A DNA stretch of 36,353 nt from Bacteroidales bacterium. Lineage in GTDB: Bacteria > Bacteroidota > Bacteroidia > Bacteroidales > UBA932. Positions 9,743 through 18,577 of this stretch are shown here, piece after piece (position 1 is the first letter of the stretch; each line of letters starts with the position of its first letter). The stretch covers positions 1 to 36,353 of the forward strand of contig WQYK01000002.1 of assembly GCA_009781275.1 (NCBI GenBank), read 5' to 3'. Under the pieces are notes generated by a model. The model was not told where the DNA came from. It did not search any database and saw only the letters and a program-made list of their open reading frames with translations. The position numbers and the translations under genes are program-made.

Positions 9743-9981
9743 CCCTCCTCATATCTATTATTCTATTAGCCCTTTGCATTGCAGGTATGGCCATCTCCAT
9801 TTTGGTTAAGAGGAATGGGAGATTCCCCATTACAGAAATCGGCGCCAATCCCCATATGCGTAAGCTTGGGTTGCGTTGCGCCAAGGAGGAGGCTTCGGAG
9901 CAATGTTCCTCTTGTTCATTAACTTATCACCAATCTTCCCATGAGCATTGTAGCCATCGTAGGCCGCCCGAACGTAGGTAA
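9733..9981 (+). CDS. Small single-TM Cys-containing membrane protein
   Basis: 82 aa; overlaps the nadE end and der start; N-terminal hydrophobic helix then [36 protein letters not shown], resembling small conserved Bacteroidetes membrane proteins. Confidence 0.55.
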   Translation: MALTLLISIILLALCIAGMAISILVKRNGRFPITEIGANPHMRKLGLRCAKEEASEQCSSCSLTYHQSSHEHCSHRRPPERR

Positions 9982-11248
9982 ATCGACCCTCTTTAACCGA
10001 TTGGTTGGCATGAGGCAAGCCATTGTGGACGAAACGTCCGGCGTCACCCGCGACCGCCATTACGGCTCGTCTGAATGGAACGGCCGCACCTTTTCTGTCA
10101 TTGACACCGGCGGGTATGCCGTCAACACCGACGACGTTTTTGAAGAGGAGATCCGCAAGCAAGTACACTTAGCCATCGACGAAGCTGACGTCATCCTCTT
10201 TATGGTAGATGTGGGCACCGGCATCACCGACTTTGACCAAATCATCGCCAACATCCTGCGCCGTCAAAAAAAACCGGTCATCATTGCCGTCAACAAAGTC
10301 GACACCTCTGACCGAATGTTTGACAGCCATCAGTTTCACGCCCTTGGCATGAATGGCGACCTCTTTTGCATCTCCTCCGCCCAAGGGCACGGCACAGGCG
10401 ATCTGATGGACAAAATCCTGGAACTATTGCCCCCGGCAAGAGAGGAACAACAGGAGCTGCACATTCCCCACATTGCGATTGTCGGGCGACCCAACGTGGG
10501 CAAATCGTCGTTGACCAACGCCCTCCTGGGAGAAGAGCGCAACATTGTGACACCGGTAGCCGGTACTACCCGCGACTCAATTGCCACCCGTTACAACAAA
10601 TATGGGCACGACTTTATGTTGGTCGATACCGCCGGTCTGCGCAAGAAAGGAAAGGTGCACGAAGACCTTGAGTTTTACTCCGTCATGCGCGCCATCCGCG
10701 CTATTGAATACGCCGATGTGTGCGTGTTGATGGTGGACGCTTCGGTGGGAATCGAAAGTCAGGACATGAGCATCTTTAACCTCATCATCCGCAACAAAAA
10801 GGGATGTGTACTGGTGGTCAACAAGTGGGATGCCGTAGTCAAGGACACCCACACCATGAAAGCATACACCCAACTCATCACCAAACGCATCGCCCCCTTT
10901 ACCAATTTGCCGGTTATCTTTACGTCGGTCACCCAAAAACAACGGATATTGGATGTGCTAAACGCAGCCGCCAAAGTGTATGAAAACCGCAAGCGGAAAA
11001 TCAGCACCTCAAAACTGAACGAGGCGATGCTTCCCGAAATTGAGAACTTTCCGCCGCCTGCCATTAAAGGCAAATTTATAAAAATCAAATATATTGTCCA
11101 ACTCCCTACCCCTGCTCCCTCTTTTGCCTTCTTTTGCAATCTGCCCCAATATGTGCGGGAGGACTACAAGCGATTTTTGGAGAACAAATTGCGGAGTCAC
11201 TTTGACTTTACAGGCTGTCCTATTCAGATTTTTATCAGGCAAAAGTAA
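9941..11248 (+). CDS. der: Ribosome biogenesis GTPase Der (EngA)
   Basis: Two G domains: [20 protein letters not shown] and [22 protein letters not shown]-like C-terminus. Confidence 0.97.
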   Translation: MSIVAIVGRPNVGKSTLFNRLVGMRQAIVDETSGVTRDRHYGSSEWNGRTFSVIDTGGYAVNTDDVFEEEIRKQVHLAIDEADVILFMVDVGTGITDFDQIIANILRRQKKPVIIAVNKVDTSDRMFDSHQFHALGMNGDLFCISSAQGHGTGDLMDKILELLPPAREEQQELHIPHIAIVGRPNVGKSSLTNALLGEERNIVTPVAGTTRDSIATRYNKYGHDFMLVDTAGLRKKGKVHEDLEFYSVMRAIRAIEYADVCVLMVDASVGIESQDMSIFNLIIRNKKGCVLVVNKWDAVVKDTHTMKAYTQLITKRIAPFTNLPVIFTSVTQKQRILDVLNAAAKVYENRKRKISTSKLNEAMLPEIENFPPPAIKGKFIKIKYIVQLPTPAPSFAFFCNLPQYVREDYKRFLENKLRSHFDFTGCPIQIFIRQK

Positions 11249-11251
11249 CTA

Positions 11252-14200
11252 CTACACAGACAAAACCGGTAGCTTAATCGTAAAGCTTGCGCCGCCCCAC
11301 TCGGAGGTTGTGTATGAAATCGTTCCTTGACTCTGCTCAATGATGCTGCGACATATCGCAAGCCCAAGCCCGGTGCCTCCGCTCTTTGTGGTAAAGTTGG
11401 GGGTGAAGAGTCGGTTGCGGAGTTTTTCGGGTACGCCGGGGCCGTTGTCCTCAATGTGCAGGGCAAACCAATCGCCCTGCTGTGTTAAGCGCAACCGGAT
11501 TTGACCGTTTTGAATCCCCTCCAGCGCCTGCCTGGAGTTGGAAATGAGGTTGACCAATACACGCGACAACTGTTGTTTGCGTCCCAGGACTGTGGCCGGG
11601 TCGACTTCGGATAGAAAATAGAGATGCACGGCCTCTCCGGTGCTAAACAGCGTGCATTGCTCCCTTATCAAGTGGTTAAGTTCTACAGGGGTAGACTCTT
11701 CGCTGTAGAAACGGGAAAAGCTGGAGAGTTCTGATGCTGCATCGCTGAGAATATCTATTTGTTCGATGAGGGTATGTGCCAATCCATCAAAACGCTCAGG
11801 CCAATCGGGGACATTTTCTCTTTTGAGCCTCATCAAATGCTGGAGACTTAAGCGCATGGGAGTCAGGGGATTTTTTATCTCGTGGGCAATTTGACGCGCC
11901 ATCTCCCTCCACGCTTGCTCCCTCTCCGTATCGGCCATACGTCGAGAGGCTTCGGCTACGTCGTCCACCATTTTATTGTAGGTTCGAATCAACTCTCCCA
12001 GCTCGTCTTTTCCCTTATAGTTAATGTGTTCCCGCTGTTTGGTTAAATCCAGGCGTTGCATTTTCTTGGCGACCTCAATCAATGGCCTGCCCAATTGGTT
12101 GGAGATGGCCGTGCCGGTGAGGATGGCTGCCAGCAACAACAAAATGTAAATGTTTACAATGGTCGCTACAATCGAGGCCAAGTCATTGGCAACGTCCGAC
12201 TCTCTTGAGAAATAGGGAAGATTCAGATAGGCAATCAGTTTTCCTTTGTTGTTAAAGAGCGGGGCGTAAGCCGAGTGGTAATTCAAGTTTCCAATATGCT
12301 CCCGATGGAAAAACTTTAGGTTGTGGGCACGGGCCATCATTTGAAAAGCTTTGCTGTTCATGCGCCGTCCCATGAGGTACTTTTCAAGGATTTCGGGTTG
12401 AGATGTCTGAACAAGCCATCCTTTTGAGTCATATATGTTTATATCAATATGCACATTTGTTGAGAGCTGAACTAACGACTGAAACAACAGCTCTGCATCT
12501 ACATCTTCGAGCCTGTCCCTACCTGTAAAGTAGAGCTCCAGCATCGATTGCGCTGTTTGTATCTTCTCCTCCATGGCCCTCCGGTTGTTGTCGTTAAACA
12601 GCTTTACACCAAACCAGATGCTCCCGTATCCCATAAAAATGAGCGCCCCGATCAGAGAGATGGCAACCAAAAGCGTTATCTTTCTCCTAAACGACCGGTT
12701 AGGAATAATTCGCCAAAACTTAGCGGTCGGAAACCGTATGATGGAAAGAACGATCAGCCCATAAAAGAGCGTCAGATAGGAGAACGATACTAAATAGAGA
12801 AATGGGGTATAAATGGGTCGACTGAGGGTAATAACAGTGTAAATATCAAAAGTGTTTATGTAATGTATGTATCCACCCTGTTTGACCACCTCAAAAGAGC
12901 CCTGCGAATAGGTTGTTGTTGATTGGGTGGGATAGATGTAGTTCCCCGAAGAAGCGTGGATCTCTCCCAGTACATACTTGGCAAAAGAATAGTTATGAGG
13001 CACCCTGGACAATTCACGGGGGGATTGGTCGCGAAGCAGCTCGGGATAGCCTATTACCTCCTTGACTGTACGCGAATTCAATTCAATATAGAGGTCGCAA
13101 TACCCTCCAAAGAATTGAAAAGGAAAAACACCAATGTAGCTGATTCTGCCGTTTGGGTTGTTTAGATGGTAAAAATGAGCGTCTTCAAATAACTGTGTTC
13201 CATAAGACGATATCATCTGATGGAAAAAGTTATAACAATTGACCACAGGATAGGTACCGTCAACAAGCAAATTCATGCCCGGAATGCAAGTGGTCACCTG
13301 AATCTCGTACTTATTTTTTAGCGACTGAGGAAAGCGTTCTCCCAAGCGTTCTATAATCATATCGTTTGGTAGATTGTTCTCTAAAAAAAACTTGAGCATA
13401 ATGTCAGAAGCTATATAGGACTCTATCTCACTCAATTTAAGCTCTGTATCGGGGTCTCGTTCGATGGCCATCTTTTGAGTCCAAACCTTGTTCCGTTCCA
13501 ACTCTTTACGGGCGCCGTATATGGATACGATCACAAGGCTGTAGAGGGAGACCATTACAATATATACAGTCAACATTCTTTGTGAGAACAATGTAGAACG
13601 TGACCCCTTTTTGACCCACACAGGCCAGCCAAGGCAGATCAGAAAATAGAGCGCAGCAAAAAGAAGTCCAAAAGAAGCGTACACAAGAATCGAATATACC
13701 GACACCTCATTCAACTTGATAATCTGCATTGCTATGTTCGAATTGATAATGATCGACTGAAACGAGGCGTGAATATAAATGAAGAGTAATACCGGAAACA
13801 ATGCAAAAAAAAGCGACCAAAGGATACGCTTTGATCCTCGAAAAGGCATCTCTCTTAACTGATAGAAAAAGTGGGAAAAGGATGTCCGTAAAACAAAAAC
13901 TGTCGATATCAAAAAGAAAATAAAGAGATTATTTAACAACAAATTTGCTAACGATTCTGAAAATCTTGGGTCTGCATACAAAACAGGAGAAGCAATGGGC
14001 AAGCCGACCAGTTGCCTCTCCCAAAAGAGGCAAAGCAATCGAAGCAAACCAAAAAGTGACAACACGATCCACAGAGTTTGCCTTCCACCTCTTTTTCCCA
14101 TAAAGCAAAAAAGAGCCAAAACAGCGCACAACACGGACAACCATCTAAATATCATGGATGACTGTTGGTTGTACGTTTGTACGTCAACCAGGAGGTTAAA

Positions 14201-14845
14201 AAGCACAGTTCGTCCGTTTCGGCTAAAAACAGGGTATCCCTCATCTACATTTACTTGAATAATCGAAAAGTGATTGCCCAAACGTAGACGAGGGTTGACT
14301 GCATTCTCTACAAAAGCATTGGAAAATGGAGATTCGGTTTGAACCAACAGCGCCGCAATAACGATATAGGGACTTTTGTAATACGCCCTTACCACATACC
14401 AAGCATTACCAAAGTTCATGTATCGTTCACTCTCATTCACATATAGCAAAGGGTATTGTGAAATCGACTCCATTCGGTAAAGGTTGTGCATGACTAAATC
14501 CGGAAGGGTCGCAAAAATTTTATCGTTTGCAATAGGCAGCGTATTGGCCCAAAAACAAAGCGAGTCGTTGTAGTATTTGTAAATAATCAGGTCTTCGCTT
14601 ACACTCTCCGGATTAATGAATTCATCCTTAGGTGTGTTTAACACATTCAGTGCTATTGCTTCCAACTTATTTAGTCGGTCATGAAGTCTTTTTTCCAAAC
14701 GTATGTGTTCCTTCCTAAAATCGTGAAAACGACTAAAATCGACTATAGAAAGGGAGAACAATATCACCGCCAGCAAGGAAAAGGAGACAACTCCCAAGCG
14801 TACCAAAAAACGACTATTCCCGAAAAACTCTTTAAAAATCCTCAT
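11252..14845 (-). CDS. NtrY-like membrane sensor histidine kinase
   Basis: 1197 aa; many TM segments, HAMP-like region, EMARQIAHEIKNPLTPMRLSLQHLMRL, NLISNSRQALEG, DNGPGVPEKLRNRLFTPNFTTKSGGTGLGLAI. Confidence 0.9.
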   Translation of the reverse strand: MRIFKEFFGNSRFLVRLGVVSFSLLAVILFSLSIVDFSRFHDFRKEHIRLEKRLHDRLNKLEAIALNVLNTPKDEFINPESVSEDLIIYKYYNDSLCFWANTLPIANDKIFATLPDLVMHNLYRMESISQYPLLYVNESERYMNFGNAWYVVRAYYKSPYIVIAALLVQTESPFSNAFVENAVNPRLRLGNHFSIIQVNVDEGYPVFSRNGRTVLFNLLVDVQTYNQQSSMIFRWLSVLCAVLALFCFMGKRGGRQTLWIVLSLFGLLRLLCLFWERQLVGLPIASPVLYADPRFSESLANLLLNNLFIFFLISTVFVLRTSFSHFFYQLREMPFRGSKRILWSLFFALFPVLLFIYIHASFQSIIINSNIAMQIIKLNEVSVYSILVYASFGLLFAALYFLICLGWPVWVKKGSRSTLFSQRMLTVYIVMVSLYSLVIVSIYGARKELERNKVWTQKMAIERDPDTELKLSEIESYIASDIMLKFFLENNLPNDMIIERLGERFPQSLKNKYEIQVTTCIPGMNLLVDGTYPVVNCYNFFHQMISSYGTQLFEDAHFYHLNNPNGRISYIGVFPFQFFGGYCDLYIELNSRTVKEVIGYPELLRDQSPRELSRVPHNYSFAKYVLGEIHASSGNYIYPTQSTTTYSQGSFEVVKQGGYIHYINTFDIYTVITLSRPIYTPFLYLVSFSYLTLFYGLIVLSIIRFPTAKFWRIIPNRSFRRKITLLVAISLIGALIFMGYGSIWFGVKLFNDNNRRAMEEKIQTAQSMLELYFTGRDRLEDVDAELLFQSLVQLSTNVHIDINIYDSKGWLVQTSQPEILEKYLMGRRMNSKAFQMMARAHNLKFFHREHIGNLNYHSAYAPLFNNKGKLIAYLNLPYFSRESDVANDLASIVATIVNIYILLLLAAILTGTAISNQLGRPLIEVAKKMQRLDLTKQREHINYKGKDELGELIRTYNKMVDDVAEASRRMADTEREQAWREMARQIAHEIKNPLTPMRLSLQHLMRLKRENVPDWPERFDGLAHTLIEQIDILSDAASELSSFSRFYSEESTPVELNHLIREQCTLFSTGEAVHLYFLSEVDPATVLGRKQQLSRVLVNLISNSRQALEGIQNGQIRLRLTQQGDWFALHIEDNGPGVPEKLRNRLFTPNFTTKSGGTGLGLAICRSIIEQSQGTISYTTSEWGGASFTIKLPVLSV

Positions 14846-14853
14846 GATACAAA

Positions 14854-15327
14854 CTACTTATGGTGATAAGGCTCGCCTTTAATGATGGTAAAACATCTGT
14901 ATAACTGCTCCAAAAAGATGATCCTCACCATTTGATGAGAAAAGGTGAGTTGTGAAAGGGCTCTGAGTTCGTTTGCCCTTGCATATACAGCCGATGAAAA
15001 CCCATACGCCCCCCCTGCAACAAACACCAATGATTGTGCTCTGTGTATCATTTTTTTTTCTAATTGTAATGCCAGCTGCTTGGAAGTGGCTTCTGTTCCT
15101 CGTTCATCCAACAGAATCAACTCATCCTGCGCCTCAATTCGTTTTAACAACATATCCCCCTCCTGTTCTTTTATCTGTTCAACAGTCAAATGGGCCCTCG
15201 ATTTGAGATCGGGAATCTCTATTCGCTCAAAACTACAATAGTGTTTTAATCGCTCTTCGTAGCAAGATATCCCCTTTTGCAGCCAAAGCTCTTGTGTTTT
15301 TCCTATCGTAATAAATCGTATGCGCAT
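14854..15327 (-). CDS. rlmH: 23S rRNA (pseudouridine1915-N3)-methyltransferase RlmH
   Basis: 157 aa; LLDERGTEATSKQLA, VFVAGGAYGFSSAVYARA, LTFSHQMVRIIFLEQLYRCFTIIKGEPYHHK. Confidence 0.95.
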   Translation of the reverse strand: MRIRFITIGKTQELWLQKGISCYEERLKHYCSFERIEIPDLKSRAHLTVEQIKEQEGDMLLKRIEAQDELILLDERGTEATSKQLALQLEKKMIHRAQSLVFVAGGAYGFSSAVYARANELRALSQLTFSHQMVRIIFLEQLYRCFTIIKGEPYHHK

Positions 15328-15382
15328 GAAGTGTGGCGTGATTTTTGCAACGTATCGTCTGTTTGATTCATTCTATTGCTTT

Positions 15383-15790
15383 ATGAAGTTTACAAGTTTG
15401 CTCCTTTTTCTTCTTTTGTCGCTCCTGCCACCAGCCTCAGCACAGACCCGGCAATCTACTTCAGAAACTTTTTCGTTAATTGAGAAAGCTTTAAAGACAG
15501 GGGATGTAGATGCTTTTTCCCAGTGGTTTTCTGATAATTTAGACCTGGACATTTTGGACGCCTCCAACATTTATAGCAAAAATCAAGCCAAACAAATACT
15601 TAAAAAATTCTTTGACAAATATACGCCAAAAAACTTTACGTTAATCCATCAAAGCGGTAATGGAAGAGTGTACTACGGAATTGGGCGGTTAATTGCAGGA
15701 GGAGAAAACTTTCGCGTCACCATTTTTGTACAGGATAACGACAAAAAACTCCAGATTCAGCAAGTCAGAATCGAGGTTGAAAAGAACTAA
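15383..15790 (+). CDS. DUF4783-type secreted protein
   Basis: ORF 15320..15790; internal start MKFTSLLLFLLLSLLPPASA is a signal peptide; body SLIEKALKTGDVDAFSQWFSDNLDLDI...YSKNQAKQILKKFFDKYTPKNF. Confidence 0.75.
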   Translation: MKFTSLLLFLLLSLLPPASAQTRQSTSETFSLIEKALKTGDVDAFSQWFSDNLDLDILDASNIYSKNQAKQILKKFFDKYTPKNFTLIHQSGNGRVYYGIGRLIAGGENFRVTIFVQDNDKKLQIQQVRIEVEKN

Positions 15791-16950
15791 TGAAAGAGCG
15801 GGTTAGCGTAAGCCCGCACGTCTTCTTTGGTAATCTGCTTACCGCTTAAAATCAACAATCGCTCCATCACATTCCGCAGTTCCCTGATATTACCAGTCCA
15901 CTCATGCTTCATTAACTCCTCAACTGCTTGCGGATTAATCTGCCTGGAACCCATGCCATACTCCTCGCACAGTTGGTTTAAAAAGTGCGCTGACAAGAGT
16001 GTGATGTCCTCTTTTCGCTCCGCCAGAGGGGGTACATGAATGATAATCACGCTTAGGCGATGGTAAAGGTCTTCTCTAAAGTTTCCCTGCTCAATCTCTG
16101 ACGATAAATCTTTATTTGTTGCAGCCAATACCCGTACACGTACCTGTATGTCTTTGTCGCTCCCCACGCGGGTGATTTTATGTTCCTGCAATACACGCAA
16201 CACCTTTGCCTGCGCGGCTAAGCTCATGTCGCCCACTTCATCTAAGAAGAGCGTTCCGCCGTCTGCCTGCTCAAACTTTCCCTTGTGCTGCTTGATGGCA
16301 GACGTAAAGGAGCCTTTTTCATGTCCAAACAATTCACTCTCAATAAGCTCCCCGGGAATGGCTGCGCAATTGACCTCTACAAAGGGCATGTTGGCGCGGG
16401 CGCTCTTCTCGTGCAACCAACGTGCCACCAACTCCTTACCTGTACCGTTTGAGCCTGTAATCAAAACCCTTGCCTCTGTAGGAGCCACCCTCTCAATCAT
16501 CTCCTTGATGCGCATGATGGCGGGAGAGGCGCCCACAATCTCCGGAATCTTACTCACCTTTTTCCGTAAAATCTTGGTTTCCTTAATCAGCGTCGATTTA
16601 TCCGTAGCATTACGCAACGTAATCAAGATTCGGTTCAAGTCTAACGGTTTTTCTATAAAATCGTAAGCCCCTTTTTTGATACACTCCACCGCCGTATCGA
16701 TTGAGCCATGCCCCGATATCATCACCACCGGAACATCCAAACCCATTGAACCAATCTTTTCCAACACCTCTATTCCATCCATGCCTGGCATCTTAATATC
16801 ACAAAAGATAAGGTCGCACGTGATACCCTTTATCAATTCCAGCGCCTCTGTGCCTGATTCCGCGAGTTTTACGGTATGACCTTCGTACTCCAAAATCTCT
16901 TTGAGCGTATTCCTGATGCTGCGTTCGTCGTCTATCACCAAAATGTTCAT
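15787..16950 (-). CDS. Sigma-54-type (NtrC-like) response regulator, receiver plus AAA+ domain, no obvious HTH
   Basis: 387 aa; receiver (ILVIDDERSIRNTL...DIKMPGMDG), AAA+ (ITGSNGTGKELVARWLHE, GHEKGSFTSA, GGTLFLDEVGDMSL), ends right after GNIRELRNVMERLLILSGKQITKEDVRAYANPLFH. Confidence 0.93.
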   Translation of the reverse strand: MNILVIDDERSIRNTLKEILEYEGHTVKLAESGTEALELIKGITCDLIFCDIKMPGMDGIEVLEKIGSMGLDVPVVMISGHGSIDTAVECIKKGAYDFIEKPLDLNRILITLRNATDKSTLIKETKILRKKVSKIPEIVGASPAIMRIKEMIERVAPTEARVLITGSNGTGKELVARWLHEKSARANMPFVEVNCAAIPGELIESELFGHEKGSFTSAIKQHKGKFEQADGGTLFLDEVGDMSLAAQAKVLRVLQEHKITRVGSDKDIQVRVRVLAATNKDLSSEIEQGNFREDLYHRLSVIIIHVPPLAERKEDITLLSAHFLNQLCEEYGMGSRQINPQAVEELMKHEWTGNIRELRNVMERLLILSGKQITKEDVRAYANPLFH

Positions 16951-17011
16951 AAGTCACTTTTTTTGCAAAGGTAGGGACTTTTTGTGTAAGTTTGCAGCAT
17001 TGTACACACAC

Positions 17012-17704
17012 ATGTTCAAAGAAAAAATCATTATAGCCATTGACGGATACTCCTCTACCGGAAAAAGCAGCTTTGCCAGGGCAATTGCAGCCAAGTTGGG
17101 ATATACATATATAGATAGCGGCGCCATCTATAGAGCCATCACCTTTTTTGCCATCAAAAACGACTTGTTCAAAGAGGGTTGCGTTGATGAGGCAGCGTTG
17201 CTAAAGAGACTCCCTACCCTCTCCGTATCGTTTTCACCTCCCTCCCCTCCGGATGAGTCTGAAGTGTTGTTGGACGGTACCGATGTCTCACGGGAGATTA
17301 GGTCGCTTGCTGTGTCGGAGATGGTAAGCCCATTAAGCGCACTCCCTTTTGTACGGAATTATGTGGACGGGCTGTTGGAAAAATGGGGCGAACAAAAGGG
17401 GATTGTGATGGATGGACGGGACATTGGTACGGTGGTTTTCCCTCACGCCGAGCTTAAGATTTTTATGACGGCCACTCCGGAAGTTCGTGCACAAAGGCGT
17501 TACAGGGAGCTGCTGAGTCAGGGAGAGGCTCCTTCCTATGAGGACATTTTGAATAATCTTCAAAAACGGGACAATTTAGACCAGCACAGAACCCATGCCC
17601 CTTTGCGTTGCGCATCCGATGCCCTCGTTCTGGATAACTCCCAACTCACTCCACAAGAGCAGATGCAATGGATAGAACAGATTCTTGCGGAACGCTGGGG
17701 TTAA
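17012..17704 (+). CDS. cmk: Cytidylate kinase
   Basis: ORF 16901..17704; likely start MFKEKIIIAIDGYSSTGKSSFARAIA; GIVMDGRDIGTVVFPHAELKIFMTA. Confidence 0.95.
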   Translation: MFKEKIIIAIDGYSSTGKSSFARAIAAKLGYTYIDSGAIYRAITFFAIKNDLFKEGCVDEAALLKRLPTLSVSFSPPSPPDESEVLLDGTDVSREIRSLAVSEMVSPLSALPFVRNYVDGLLEKWGEQKGIVMDGRDIGTVVFPHAELKIFMTATPEVRAQRRYRELLSQGEAPSYEDILNNLQKRDNLDQHRTHAPLRCASDALVLDNSQLTPQEQMQWIEQILAERWG

Positions 17705-18573
17705 CGGTCTCTGTTGACTCCCATTCGGGGTTTTGCTACGGAGTGGTGCGCGCCATCAGAGAGGCAGAGCGCCATCTTAATCAAGATACTCCGTTGTATT
17801 CTCTTGGCGCCATTGTGCACAACAATGAAGAGTTGACCAGACTGTGCGCCATTGGACTCCATGCCATTGAGCCTGAAGAGCTATCCACCCTCTATAACCA
17901 AACCATCATTATTCGCGCCCATGGAGAGCCTCCCGACACTTACGCAATAGCGCACAAGCAAAAACTTACCATCATTGACTGTACCTGCCCGGTAGTGCTC
18001 AAACTTCAAAAAAAGATTAAGGACGAGCACGCACGCATTGCCCCCATCAACGGGCAAATCGCCATCTTTGGAAAAGTGGGGCATGCCGAAATCAACGGGC
18101 TTGTGGGACAAGTGGATGGAGATGCCCGCATCATTGAGCACAGTAGTCAAATTGAGCAGATAGACTATAGTCGACCACTCTCCCTTTTTGCCCAAACCAC
18201 ACAAGATCCCATTGCATTTTTAACGCTTTGCCGCAATATTGAGGAGCAGTACCAACAACATGGAGTTGACCCTGCCTCCTGTTTTAGAGCCTTTAACACC
18301 ATCTGTAAGCAGGTTGCCGAAAGGAGGCCGATTTTGCATCAATTTGCAAAAAGTCACCACACCCTCATCTTTGTAAGCGGTAGAGAGAGTTCCAACGGAA
18401 AAGTTTTGTTTGAAGCGTGTAAAGAGGCTAACCCTCACTCTTTTCATATTGAAAATAGTACCGAACTTTGTCGTGATTGGTTCTCCGCCAAAACTTTGGT
18501 AGGTGTTTGCGGCGCTACTTCCACGCCCAAATGGTTGATGGACGAGGTCGCACAAGCCATTAAAAAGATGTAG
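17668..18573 (+). CDS. ispH: 4-hydroxy-3-methylbut-2-enyl diphosphate reductase
   Basis: 301 aa; HSGFCYGVVRAI, IIRAHGEPP, IDCTCPVV, NTICKQVAERRP, VGVCGATSTPKWLMDEV. Confidence 0.95.
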   Translation: MDRTDSCGTLGLTVSVDSHSGFCYGVVRAIREAERHLNQDTPLYSLGAIVHNNEELTRLCAIGLHAIEPEELSTLYNQTIIIRAHGEPPDTYAIAHKQKLTIIDCTCPVVLKLQKKIKDEHARIAPINGQIAIFGKVGHAEINGLVGQVDGDARIIEHSSQIEQIDYSRPLSLFAQTTQDPIAFLTLCRNIEEQYQQHGVDPASCFRAFNTICKQVAERRPILHQFAKSHHTLIFVSGRESSNGKVLFEACKEANPHSFHIENSTELCRDWFSAKTLVGVCGATSTPKWLMDEVAQAIKKM

Positions 18574-18577
18574 GACG

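Noticed and set aside
10577-10942. 121-aa minus-strand ORF
   Set aside because: Antisense to der; no independent support.
16148-16666. 172-aa plus-strand ORF
   Set aside because: Antisense to the sigma54 regulator AAA+ domain.
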